Below, in pieces: positions 1-5,297 of a stretch of DNA of 6,221 bases. The notes below the pieces were generated by a model that saw only the letters and a program-made list of their open reading frames with translations, did no database searches and was not told the origin of the DNA. The stretch covers positions 1 to 6,221 of the forward strand of contig JAKONS010000150.1 of the NCBI GenBank assembly GCA_022701845.1, read 5' to 3'. Every line of letters begins with the position of its first letter. The stretch's first letter is position 1. Both the position numbers and the translations under genes were made by a program. The DNA is from Burkholderiaceae bacterium (GTDB lineage Bacteria; Pseudomonadota; Gammaproteobacteria; Burkholderiales; Burkholderiaceae).

Positions 1-798
1 CTGGACCGAGAACAGCGCCGGCGAGAACAGCGGGTCGGGCCGCCGCAGGGCGTGCAGCCAGTAGGCCGCCAGGCTGGCCAGCCCGAACACCAGCAGCACC
101 ATCACCGACACCTGCGGCAGGCCGAGCTCCGCCAGGCCGTCGAGCGCCAGCGATACCGCCACCATGCCGAACGCCAGCCATCCGTAGCCGACCAAGTCGA
201 AGCGGCCGACATGCGGGTCGCGGCTGTCGGGCATGAGCATCAGCGTGGCGATGCAGCCCACCGCACCGACCGGCAGGTTGATCAGGAAGATCCAGTGCCA
301 GCTGGTGTATTGCACCAGCCAGCCACCCAGGGTCGGGCCCAGCAACGGCCCGATGAGGCCGGGAATGGCGACGAAACTCATCGCCTGCAGGAACTGCGAG
401 CGCGGCACACCGCGCAGTACCGCCACCCGTCCCACCGGCAACAACAACGCACCGCCCATGCCCTGCAGCACCCGTGCCGCGACCAGTTCGCCCAGGTTGC
501 GCGACAGCGCGCACAACAGCGAGCCCAGGGCGAACACCAGGATCGCGCCGAAGAACACCCGCCGGGTGCCGAAGCGGTCGGCGATCCAGCCGGACGCCGG
601 GATCAGCATCGCCATCGCCAGCGAATACGCCACCACCACCGACTGCATGCGCAGCGGGCTCTCGCCCAGGCTGCGCGCCATCGAGGGCAAGGCGGTGTTG
701 ACGATGGTGGTGTCCAGCGTCTGCATGAAGAACCCGGCGGCGACCAGCCAGAGAAGCGGTGACGCAGCGGACGACGGGGTGCGGCTAACGGTGGACAT
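1..798 (-). CDS. mdtD: MdtD-like MFS multidrug/H+ antiporter (DHA2 family), C-terminus cut by the left window edge
   Basis: This open minus-strand frame begins at the ATG at 798 and runs off the left edge, giving 266 residues of what should be about 470. The residue pattern closely follows E. coli MdtD (YegB) as I recall it. LDTTIVNTALPSMA at about 28-41 is followed by SLGESPL. The major-facilitator motif A, GWIADRFGTRR, lies at 70-80. LQGMGGALLLPVGR lies at 111-124. The antiporter motif C region, with GPLLGPTLGGW, lies at about 150-160, followed by SWHWIFLINLPVG at 166-178. These are hallmarks of DHA2 (14-TM) proton-coupled drug exporters of the inner membrane. About eight hydrophobic segments are visible. 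The start is the ATG that fits the family N-terminus, but no convincing Shine-Dalgarno sequence precedes it. In E. coli the gene sits in mdtABCD-baeSR, whereas here its upstream neighbour is erpA. Substrate is unknown. Family assignment is firm; MdtD orthology is likely. Confidence 0.9.
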   Translation of the reverse strand, partial: MSTVSRTPSSAASPLLWLVAAGFFMQTLDTTIVNTALPSMARSLGESPLRMQSVVVAYSLAMAMLIPASGWIADRFGTRRVFFGAILVFALGSLLCALSRNLGELVAARVLQGMGGALLLPVGRVAVLRGVPRSQFLQAMSFVAIPGLIGPLLGPTLGGWLVQYTSWHWIFLINLPVGAVGCIATLMLMPDSRDPHVGRFDLVGYGWLAFGMVAVSLALDGLAELGLPQVSVMVLLVFGLASLAAYWLHALRRPDPLFSPALFSVQ

Positions 799-825
799 GG
801 GCGGCAGGACTTCGGGCGGCCAACG

Positions 826-847
826 AAAAAGCCGCCCCGGGGGCGGC
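826..847 (-). terminator. Intrinsic terminator downstream of erpA
   Basis: On the minus strand an 8-bp GC-only inverted repeat (GCCGCCCC at 831-838 against GGGGCGGC at 840-847) is followed directly by five T residues (830-826). In practice the stem would open to 6-7 bp with a 3-5 nt loop. This is the standard Rho-independent layout. It ends erpA transcription only 27 bases before the mdtD start codon. Confidence 0.85.
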
Positions 848-859
848 TTGCGATTCAAA

Positions 860-888
860 AGCGAAAACGCCGGTGGCGGGTTTTCGCT
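860..888 (-). terminator. Second hairpin just after the erpA stop, possible weak terminator or 3'-end stabiliser
   Basis: A perfect 9-bp inverted repeat (AGCGAAAAC at 860-868 against GTTTTCGCT at 880-888) encloses a smaller GCC/GGC stem. It starts about 10 bases past the erpA stop. On the minus strand only a short T run follows (860-857), so termination here would be weaker than at the GC-rich hairpin 13 bases further on. The two hairpins may work in tandem, or this one may protect the 3' end of the mRNA. Confidence 0.5.
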
Positions 889-898
889 GTTCAGGCGG

Positions 899-1270
899 TC
901 AGGCCGAGAAAGACGAACCGCAACCGCAGGTGCTGGTGGCGTTCGGGTTCTTGATGACGAACTGCGCGCCCTGGAGATCTTCCTTGTAGTCGATCTCGGC
1001 GCCGATCAGGTACTGGTAGCTCATCGCGTCGATCAGCAGCGAGACACCGTTCTTCGACATGGTGGTGTCGTCTTCGTTGGTGACTTCGTCGAAGGTGAAT
1101 CCGTACTGGAAGCCGGAGCAACCGCCGCCTTGCACGAAAACGCGCAGCTTGAGATCGGGATTGCCTTCTTCGGCGATGAGATCGGCCACCTTGGCAGCAG
1201 CGCTGTCGGTGAACAGGATCGGCTCCGGCATGGCGGAGGGGGCGGTGATGGCTTCGGCTACAGCGCTCAT
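899..1270 (-). CDS. erpA: Iron-sulfur cluster insertion protein ErpA (A-type carrier)
   Basis: This encodes 123 residues of an A-type Fe-S carrier in the HesB/IscA family. ErpA takes clusters from the ISC scaffold and delivers them to apo-enzymes in the cytosol; in E. coli these include the isoprenoid enzymes IspG and IspH. The three invariant cluster-ligand cysteines are present: Cys51 in [12 protein letters not shown], and Cys115 and Cys117 in the C-terminal [11 protein letters not shown]. The core [11 protein letters not shown] and [13 protein letters not shown] is typical of ErpA rather than IscA or SufA. The start chosen is the ATG at 1270, preceded by GGAG with a 6-nt spacer. The frame stays open for 38 more codons upstream, but those residues are not family-like and run into the promoter region. 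The N-terminal 13 or so residues before MPEPILFT are slightly longer than usual. The gene lies downstream of rpsI, a common betaproteobacterial order, but is separated from it by a terminator. Confidence 0.96.
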   Translation of the reverse strand: MSAVAEAITAPSAMPEPILFTDSAAAKVADLIAEEGNPDLKLRVFVQGGGCSGFQYGFTFDEVTNEDDTTMSKNGVSLLIDAMSYQYLIGAEIDYKEDLQGAQFVIKNPNATSTCGCGSSFSA

Positions 1271-1328
1271 GAACAACTCCAGTGAAAGGGGTGCGGTGCC
1301 AGCGGCAGAGGCGGCACGCAAGACGAGC

Positions 1329-1337
1329 ATGCTAGCA
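1329..1337 (-). promoter_or_regulatory. Possible extended -10 promoter element for erpA
   Basis: Minus-strand TGCTAGCAT fits an extended -10 (TGn followed by TAGCAT, 4 of 6 to TATAAT). It lies about 60 bases upstream of the erpA ATG and downstream of the rpsI terminator, where an erpA promoter is expected. No good -35 is seen at 16-18 bp. I cannot recognise an IscR-type site. This is a weak call based mainly on position. Confidence 0.3.
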
Positions 1338-1398
1338 AGAATGCGCGATACGGGCCGGGCTCGGCGCGATTGCCGCCCCGGCATCAGGGCGATCGCCC

Positions 1399-1426
1399 AA
1401 AAACAAAAACCGCCACGACGGCGGTT
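1399..1426 (-). terminator. Intrinsic terminator of the rplM-rpsI operon
   Basis: On the minus strand the perfect 7-bp stem AACCGCC/GGCGGTT (1420-1426 with 1408-1414), loop of 5, is followed by a T-rich tail of the form TTTGTTTTT (1407-1399). It starts 24 bases beyond the rpsI stop. The match to a Rho-independent terminator is strong. It separates the ribosomal protein operon from erpA. Confidence 0.88.
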
Positions 1427-1449
1427 CTTGCGGATTTTCCCGGTGCGGA

Positions 1450-1842
1450 TTAACGCTTCGAGAACTGCTTGCGGCGACGCGCAGAGTGCAGGCCGACCTT
1501 CTTACGCTCGACTTCACGAGCGTCGCGGGTCACGAAGCCAGCTGCGGACAGCACCGGCTTCAGGGTGGCGTCCCAGTCGATCAGGGCGCGGGTGATGCCG
1601 TGGCGGGTGGCACCGGCCTGGCCGGACTCACCGCCGCCGTGCACGTTGACCTGGATGTCGAAGGTTTCGGCATGGTTGGTCAGCATGAGCGGCTGCTTGG
1701 CGATCATGATCGAGGTTTCGCGGCCGAAGTACTCTTGTACGTCCTTGCCGTTGACCGTGATCTTGCCGCTGCCTTTTTTCATAAACACGCGGGCGACGCT
1801 GGATTTGCGACGGCCGGTGCCATTGTTCCATTCACCAATCAT
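1450..1842 (-). CDS. rpsI: 30S ribosomal protein S9
   Basis: This encodes 130 residues, the same length as E. coli S9. S9 is a late-assembling protein of the 30S head whose C-terminal tail reaches the P-site tRNA. Features seen are [13 protein letters not shown] at 8-20, the S9 signature [19 protein letters not shown] at 69-87, and a very basic tail, [20 protein letters not shown], ending in the conserved SKR at 128-130. The start at 1842 has an AGGAG 7 bases upstream that overlaps the rplM stop codon region. The gap to rplM is 10 bases, which indicates a two-gene operon. The first residues ([13 protein letters not shown]) differ from the usual MAxxxYYGTGRRK but keep the same length to the GTGRRK motif. 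Identification is certain. Confidence 0.99.
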   Translation of the reverse strand: MIGEWNNGTGRRKSSVARVFMKKGSGKITVNGKDVQEYFGRETSIMIAKQPLMLTNHAETFDIQVNVHGGGESGQAGATRHGITRALIDWDATLKPVLSAAGFVTRDAREVERKKVGLHSARRRKQFSKR

Positions 1843-1849
1843 TTCGGGC

Positions 1850-1854
1850 TCCTC
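1850..1854 (-). promoter_or_regulatory. rpsI ribosome binding site overlapping the rplM stop
   Basis: Minus-strand AGGAG lies 7 nt before the rpsI ATG and shares bases with the rplM TGA. A ribosome ending rplM would therefore sit on the rpsI initiation region. This suggests translational coupling of L13 and S9, which are needed in equal amounts. Confidence 0.75.
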
Positions 1855-2281
1855 AGATTTCCAGCGCTTGCGGCTGCTGGGCGGTATGCGGATGTTCCGC
1901 GCCGCCGTAGACCTTGAGCTTCTTGATCATGGCGTAGCCGAGCGGACCCTTGGGCAGCATGCCCTTGACGGCCTTTTCGAGTGCGCGGCCAGGATGCTTG
2001 GCTTGCAGATCGCGGAAGGTGGTGGCAGTGATGCCGCCGGGATAGCCCGAGTGACGGTAGTACACCTTGTCGAGCGACTTGGTGCCGGTGACCTTGAGCT
2101 TCGCAGCGTTGACGATGACGATGAAATCGCCGGTGTCGACGTGAGGCGTGTAAATGGCTTTGTGTTTGCCGCGCAGACGGAGGGCAACTTCGCTGGCTAC
2201 CCGTCCGAGGACCTTGTCGGTCGCGTCAATCACAAACCACTCGTGCACCACGTCAGCGGGTTTTGCGCTGAATGTAGACAT
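1853..2281 (-). CDS. rplM: 50S ribosomal protein L13
   Basis: This encodes 142 residues, identical in length to E. coli L13, an early-assembling 50S protein that binds 23S rRNA. Visible landmarks are the [17 protein letters not shown]-terminal region (15-30), [17 protein letters not shown] (36-52), [10 protein letters not shown] (74-83), the L13 signature around [11 protein letters not shown] (105-115), and [15 protein letters not shown] (123-137). It is the first gene of the rplM-rpsI operon, behind a strong promoter and a long leader. The ATG at 2281 is preceded only by a poor purine stretch (GAAAG), weaker than expected for a ribosomal protein gene and compatible with regulated initiation. 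In E. coli L13 represses its own operon translationally; whether that applies here is inference. Confidence 0.99.
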   Translation of the reverse strand: MSTFSAKPADVVHEWFVIDATDKVLGRVASEVALRLRGKHKAIYTPHVDTGDFIVIVNAAKLKVTGTKSLDKVYYRHSGYPGGITATTFRDLQAKHPGRALEKAVKGMLPKGPLGYAMIKKLKVYGGAEHPHTAQQPQALEI

Positions 2282-2415
2282 ACTATTCTTTCGAATTTTC
2301 GAGTGAGTTTTGGCGTCGGCTCTTTTCCGCGGTCGGCGTTTCTCTGAAGGAAACCTCTTAGGCGGTATTCGCGGTGAAGCGACTTCGCCGCGGAGCCTGC
2401 CAGAGCGCTGCGAAG
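2282..2415 (-). promoter_or_regulatory. Structured 5' leader of rplM, candidate autoregulatory region
   Basis: About 134 nt separate the predicted transcription start from the rplM ATG. Three inverted repeats are seen. One at 2370-2392 is a 10-bp stem with one mismatch and a 3-nt loop. One at 2338-2354 is GTTTC/GAAAC with a 7-nt loop. One at 2291-2302 is TCGAA/TTCGA, 9 bases before the start codon and next to the weak ribosome binding site. No intrinsic terminator is seen inside. E. coli controls rplM-rpsI through L13 acting on the leader, so a similar role is plausible. I do not recognise a named leader family. Confidence 0.5.
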
Positions 2416-2421
2416 CCTTCC

Positions 2422-2451
2422 ATTATAGGAAGTTTCCACGCCCTGCCGCAA
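2422..2451 (-). promoter_or_regulatory. Sigma-70 promoter of rplM-rpsI
   Basis: Minus-strand -10 TATAAT is a perfect match (2427-2422), with -35 TTGCGG (2451-2446) and an 18-bp spacer. The expected start point is near 2415. A perfect -10 fits a highly expressed ribosomal protein operon. The -35 keeps only TTG, and the spacer is 1 bp longer than optimal. Confidence 0.8.
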
Positions 2452-2483
2452 TACGCGTCGTGGGTCGTTAACATCGCCCCATC

Positions 2484-3398
2484 ATGTTCAGCTACCGACA
2501 CGCCTTCCACGCCGGCAACCACGCGGATGTTCTCAAGCACGCCACGTTGATCGGCATCCTGCAATACATGGTGCAGAAGGAGGCGGCGCTGACCGTCATC
2601 GACACCCATGCCGGCGCCGGCCTCTACCGGCTCGACGGCGACTACGCCACCAAGAGCGGCGAGTCGCTCGACGGCATCGGCCGCCTGCGCCAGTTCTTCG
2701 CCGGCGCCGATGCGCCCGCTCCCGCCGCGCTGTTGCGCGACTACATGGAGCTGGTCGCCGAATTCAACCGCGCCGGCGGCGCCACCGTGTACCCCGGCTC
2801 GCCCTTCGTCACCGAGCGCCTGCTGCGCGGGCGCGACCGCGATCGCCAGAAGCTGTTCGAGCTGCACCCGACCGACGCCCGCGCGCTCGCCGGCAACATC
2901 GCCCAGCTCGACGCCGGCCGCAGCATCGCGGTGCTGCGCGAAGACGGTTTCGAGGGGCTGAAGAAATTCATCCCGCCGCCGGCCCGCCGTGCGCTGGTGC
3001 TGTGCGATCCCAGCTACGAGCTCAAGTCCGACTACGCCAGCGCCGCGACGATGGTGGCCGACAGCCTCAAGCGTTTCGCCACCGGCACCTATGCGGTCTG
3101 GTATCCGATCATCGGCCGCGCCGAAGCGCACGACCTGCCGCGCCGGCTGAAGACCCTCAGCAACCAGGCGCGCAAGCCCTGGCTGCATGTCACCCTCACC
3201 GTCAAGGGCGGCAAGGCCCCGACCCCGACCGCGCTGCCCGGCGTCGACCACAAGCGCCCGGGCCTGCCGGCCAGCGGCATGTTCGTGGTCAACCCGCCCT
3301 TCACCCTGAAGGAGCAGTTGGCCGAAGCCCTGCCGCAAATGAAAACGGCCCTGGAGCAGGACTCCAAGGCCGCATTCACGCTCGACAGCGGCGGCTGA
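2484..3398 (+). CDS. rlmJ: 23S rRNA (adenine(2030)-N6)-methyltransferase RlmJ
   Basis: This encodes 304 residues, against 280 in E. coli RlmJ (YhiR). The enzyme transfers a methyl group from SAM to N6 of A2030 in 23S rRNA and acts in the cytosol. The diagnostic N-terminus YRHAFHAGNHADVLKH is at 4-19. The SAM-binding motif I region DTHAGAG is at 40-46. YPGSP is at 103-107, ELHPTDA at 126-132, the motif IV site DPSYELKSDY at 175-184, KRFATGTYAVWYPI at 196-209, and SGMFVVNPP at 264-272. Motif IV reads DPSY where E. coli has DPPY. No Shine-Dalgarno is visible before the ATG at 2484, but the family N-terminus starts exactly there. The C-terminal tail after about residue 290 is longer than in E. 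coli. It is the only plus-strand gene, divergent from rplM (gap 202) and convergent with the porin gene (gap 26). No supported promoter is seen in the short upstream space. Confidence 0.96.
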   Translation: MFSYRHAFHAGNHADVLKHATLIGILQYMVQKEAALTVIDTHAGAGLYRLDGDYATKSGESLDGIGRLRQFFAGADAPAPAALLRDYMELVAEFNRAGGATVYPGSPFVTERLLRGRDRDRQKLFELHPTDARALAGNIAQLDAGRSIAVLREDGFEGLKKFIPPPARRALVLCDPSYELKSDYASAATMVADSLKRFATGTYAVWYPIIGRAEAHDLPRRLKTLSNQARKPWLHVTLTVKGGKAPTPTALPGVDHKRPGLPASGMFVVNPPFTLKEQLAEALPQMKTALEQDSKAAFTLDSGG

Positions 3399-3414
3399 CC
3401 GGAGCCAGCCGCTG
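3386..3414. terminator. Hairpin between the convergent rlmJ and porin genes
   Basis: CAGCGGC (3386-3392) pairs with GCCGCTG (3408-3414), and inside it GGCT (3393-3396) pairs with AGCC (3403-3406), with a 1-nt bulge and a 6-nt loop. The structure spans the rlmJ stop and most of the 26-base gap to the porin stop. It can form in both transcripts. Neither strand shows a T tract after it, so Rho-independent termination is not proven; 3'-end protection is an alternative. Confidence 0.4.
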
Positions 3415-3424
3415 CGTCGCGCCA

Positions 3425-4519
3425 TCAGAACCGGTGGCGGATACCGACGGCGACGGCGTTGCCCTTCGAGATGTTGCTGGTCAGGCGGTCGTACATCAGG
3501 TTGGCGTAGACGTCGGTGCGCTTCGACAGGAAATAGTCGTAGCCCACGGTGGCGGTGGTGCGCTTGTTGGGAATGGTGGCCGCGGCGTTGTCGATCTTGG
3601 TGCTGGCGACGCTCGCCAGCAGCTTGCCGGCGCCGATAGGAGCCGAGGCGCCGATCTGGGTGGTCTTGTATTCGACGTTGGTCGAATCGGTCTTGGTCTG
3701 GCCGTAGGTCAGGAAGCCCTTGACGATGCCGGCATCGTAGGAGCCGCCCAGCAGCCAGTCCTTCTTGGTGGTGGGCACGTTGGCCGCGCCGACCGCCGTG
3801 GTGATCAGCGTCAGCGGTGCGTTGGCGCCGGTGTTGCCGTTGTAGTTGTTGACCTGGTCGTGCTCGTAGTAGCCGGTCAGGCCGATCGGGCCGTTCATGT
3901 AGACCGCGTTGACACCCAGGTTCTTGCGGTTGTCGTTGTTGGTGCTGCTGTTCTGCTCGCCGAACTGGTAGTGCAGGTTCACCGTGAGGCCGCCGAAGGT
4001 AGGCGTGGTGTAGATGACCTCGTTCGACCAGCCGGTGTCGGCCGGGGTGGACGACGCATAACCCGGGTTGGAGAACAGGCCCACGTTCTTGTGCAGCACC
4101 AGCGGCGAGAACTTGAACGAGTCGCCGAACGGGTTGAACAGGATCGTCGGCAGGAAGTTGGGCGCCAGGCCGCGGCCCAGGGTCACCGCGCCGAAACCGC
4201 CCGACAGGCCGACGTTGGCGTCGCGCGAGAAGAACGCGTCGCCGGTGAAGCGGCCGGGCACGCCGGTGTCGAAGCGCTGGAACGAGGTCAGCTTGAAGTT
4301 GGCCTTGAGGCCGCCGCCGAGGTCTTCGGTGCCGGTGAAGCCGAACCACGACGTGGTCATGCCGCCGCTCTCCACACCGTTGGTGCGGCCGCTCACGCCG
4401 GGCGCCTTGGCCGACACCGCATACAGATCAACCAGGCCGGTCAGGGTCACGCTGCTTTGTGCGTGGGCAGCGGATACGCAGGCGATGCCGGCGCACAGGG
4501 CGATAAGCGACTTCTTCAT
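3425..4519 (-). CDS. Gram-negative outer-membrane porin (betaproteobacterial trimeric type)
   Basis: This encodes 364 residues. Residues 1-20 form a clean Sec signal peptide (MKKS, hydrophobic core, then VSAAHA) with cleavage predicted before QSSVTLTG, leaving about 344 residues. The mature part shows the 16-strand porin pattern of the Burkholderia/Neisseria type. VTLTGLVDLY forms the first strand, SWFGFTGTEDLGGGLKANFK is at 57-76, ANVGLSGGFGAVTLGR is at 101-116, DYFLSKRTDVYANLMYDR is at 328-345, and the C-terminal strand VAVGIRHRF ends in the Phe recognised by the BAM machinery. Such porins are trimeric diffusion channels for small hydrophilic solutes. Loops rich in Asn, Ser and Thr (185-200, 222-250) are the expected variable parts. 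The ATG at 4519 is chosen because it gives a proper signal peptide; a GTG five codons upstream is unlikely. Specific substrate and symbol cannot be given. A sigma-54-like promoter precedes it. Confidence 0.95.
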   Translation of the reverse strand: MKKSLIALCAGIACVSAAHAQSSVTLTGLVDLYAVSAKAPGVSGRTNGVESGGMTTSWFGFTGTEDLGGGLKANFKLTSFQRFDTGVPGRFTGDAFFSRDANVGLSGGFGAVTLGRGLAPNFLPTILFNPFGDSFKFSPLVLHKNVGLFSNPGYASSTPADTGWSNEVIYTTPTFGGLTVNLHYQFGEQNSSTNNDNRKNLGVNAVYMNGPIGLTGYYEHDQVNNYNGNTGANAPLTLITTAVGAANVPTTKKDWLLGGSYDAGIVKGFLTYGQTKTDSTNVEYKTTQIGASAPIGAGKLLASVASTKIDNAAATIPNKRTTATVGYDYFLSKRTDVYANLMYDRLTSNISKGNAVAVGIRHRF

Positions 4520-4579
4520 GGAATGGGCTCTCACTAAAGGGATTCGGTGACGGGTTTGTGAAGATTGGTAAGCATCTTA

Positions 4580-4595
4580 CGCAAAGCCCATGCCA
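4580..4595 (-). promoter_or_regulatory. Candidate sigma-54 (-24/-12) promoter of the porin gene
   Basis: Minus-strand TGGCATGGGCTTTGCG matches the RpoN consensus TGGCACG-N4-TTGCA at all but two informative positions. It has the GG and GC doublets exactly 10 nt apart (GG 4594-4593, GC 4582-4581). The predicted start near 4569 gives a leader of about 50 nt before the porin ATG. No comparable sigma-70 promoter is seen in the 163-base gap; TAAGAT just downstream could be a -10 but lacks a -35. This is a good pattern match, not proof. Confidence 0.55.
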
Positions 4596-4605
4596 GGCCC
4601 ATGCC
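4586..4605. repeat. 9-bp direct repeat in the porin promoter region
   Basis: Plus-strand GCCCATGCC occurs at 4586-4594 and again at 4597-4605, an 11-bp period of about one helical turn. The first copy lies within the candidate -24/-12 element. It could be a regulator site or a chance duplication. Confidence 0.4.
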
Positions 4606-4648
4606 CATTCACCGGCAGCCGCCACACCATCGAAGCCGCCCGAAAAGC

Positions 4649-4668
4649 GCGCACCCGATTCGGTACGC
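4649..4668. promoter_or_regulatory. Imperfect dyad upstream of the porin promoter, possible activator site
   Basis: GCGCACC (4649-4655) and GGTACGC (4662-4668) form a 6-of-7 inverted repeat around a 6-bp centre. The centre lies about 90 bp upstream of the predicted sigma-54 start, a usual place for an enhancer-binding protein. It resembles but does not match the NtrC consensus, because the half-site spacing is off by one. The regulator is unknown. Confidence 0.3.
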
Positions 4669-4683
4669 ACTTTTTGTATGCAC
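4663..4683. repeat. 8-bp direct repeat around a T5 run
   Basis: Plus-strand GTACGCAC (4663-4670) and GTATGCAC (4676-4683) match at 7 of 8 positions and are separated by TTTTT, a 13-bp period. The pair lies just downstream of the rlpA stop and shares bases with the neighbouring dyad. No function can be assigned. Confidence 0.35.
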
Positions 4684-5297
4684 TATTCGCAGCGCGTCTG
4701 CCCCGAGACGGGGCGCGACAGCGCGACCGTCTGGATACCCATGCCGACCATCGCGAGTTCGTCGGCCGCCGCCTGGCTGATGTCGATCACCCGCTTGCGC
4801 GACGACGGCCCGCGGTCGTTAACCCGCACCATCACCGCCCGTCCGTTGGCCAGATTGCGCACGCACACCATCGAGCCGAAGGGCAGGCTGCGATGCGCCG
4901 CGGTGCGTTCGGCCAGATCGAAGCGCTCGCCGCTGGCGGTGCGCCGTCCGTGGAACCGGCTGCCGTACCAGGAGGCGCCACCGCGCTCGAATTCGATGCC
5001 GGGCTCGACCGCGTCTTCCTCGGGGTCGACCGCACCGTCGGAGATCACCGGGGTGACCAGGGAGACCGCGTCGGCCTTGCCGGTGGGCGGCAGGCGCTGC
5101 AGCGGCAGCAGGGGCGCCGGCACCGGGCGCTGGGCACGCGCTGCGGCAGGTGGCGCAGCGGCGTCGGCCGCACCGGGCTCGGCGGTGTGCTCGGTGGCGG
5201 CGCCGGCGCAACCCTCGAGCACGATCGCGGCCGCCAGCAGCAGCGCCCAGGGCGCCGCCGGGCTCCTGCCCGCGACTGCCAGCCATCCCGCCCTCAT
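4683..5297 (-). CDS. rlpA: RlpA-family septal-ring lipoprotein / lytic transglycosylase, short form without SPOR domain
   Basis: This encodes 204 residues. A hydrophobic signal segment (about 17-29) ends at Cys30 in VLEGCAG, a likely lipobox with an unusual Glu at -2. Ala at +2 would allow outer-membrane sorting. A low-complexity Ala/Pro linker (31-75) follows, then a double-psi beta-barrel: GGASWYGSRFHGRRTASGERFD (106-127), AAHRSLPFGS (133-142), VRVNDRGPSS (157-166) and RVIDISQAAADELAM (169-183). Glu124, Asp127 and His135 keep the spacing of the residues important in Pseudomonas aeruginosa RlpA, which cleaves glycan strands lacking stem peptides. The C-terminal SPOR domain of E. coli RlpA (362 aa) is absent, so septal targeting by that route is not expected. 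Extra cysteines are present at 145 and 203. The start at 5297 overlaps the metF stop as ATGA, with GGAG 3 nt upstream. The frame is open well into metF, but that part is a shadow. Confidence 0.9.
   Translation of the reverse strand: MRAGWLAVAGRSPAAPWALLLAAAIVLEGCAGAATEHTAEPGAADAAAPPAAARAQRPVPAPLLPLQRLPPTGKADAVSLVTPVISDGAVDPEEDAVEPGIEFERGGASWYGSRFHGRRTASGERFDLAERTAAHRSLPFGSMVCVRNLANGRAVMVRVNDRGPSSRKRVIDISQAAADELAMVGMGIQTVALSRPVSGQTRCE

Noticed and set aside
52..1285. Plus-strand open frames over the left third of the window
   Set aside because: They are antisense to mdtD and erpA, with compositions typical of GC-rich shadows and no recognisable motif.
1271..1384. A 38-residue N-terminal extension of ErpA starting at 1384
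   Set aside because: It is not family-like, covers the likely promoter region, and the internal ATG at 1270 has a good GGAG ribosome binding site.
2358..2424. A small open frame in the rplM leader starting MEGFAALW
   Set aside because: Its ATG lies within the TATAAT box, upstream of the predicted transcript start, so it would not be in the mRNA.
2358..4349. A 663-codon minus-strand open frame crossing the rplM promoter, the antisense of rlmJ and the porin gene in another frame
   Set aside because: Its residues are Arg/Gln/Gly-rich with no family pattern, while rlmJ and the porin gene on the same DNA are unmistakable. Long stop-free antisense frames are expected at this GC content.
4520..4534. 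A GTG start five codons upstream of the chosen porin start
   Set aside because: It would put MRAHS before an otherwise perfect MKKS signal peptide, and its bases overlap the weak ribosome binding site of the ATG at 4519.
3002..4537. A 511-codon plus-strand open frame running from rlmJ through the antisense of the porin gene
   Set aside because: Low-complexity Arg/Ala/Gly/Val composition, no recognisable domain, and it overlaps two certain genes in other frames.
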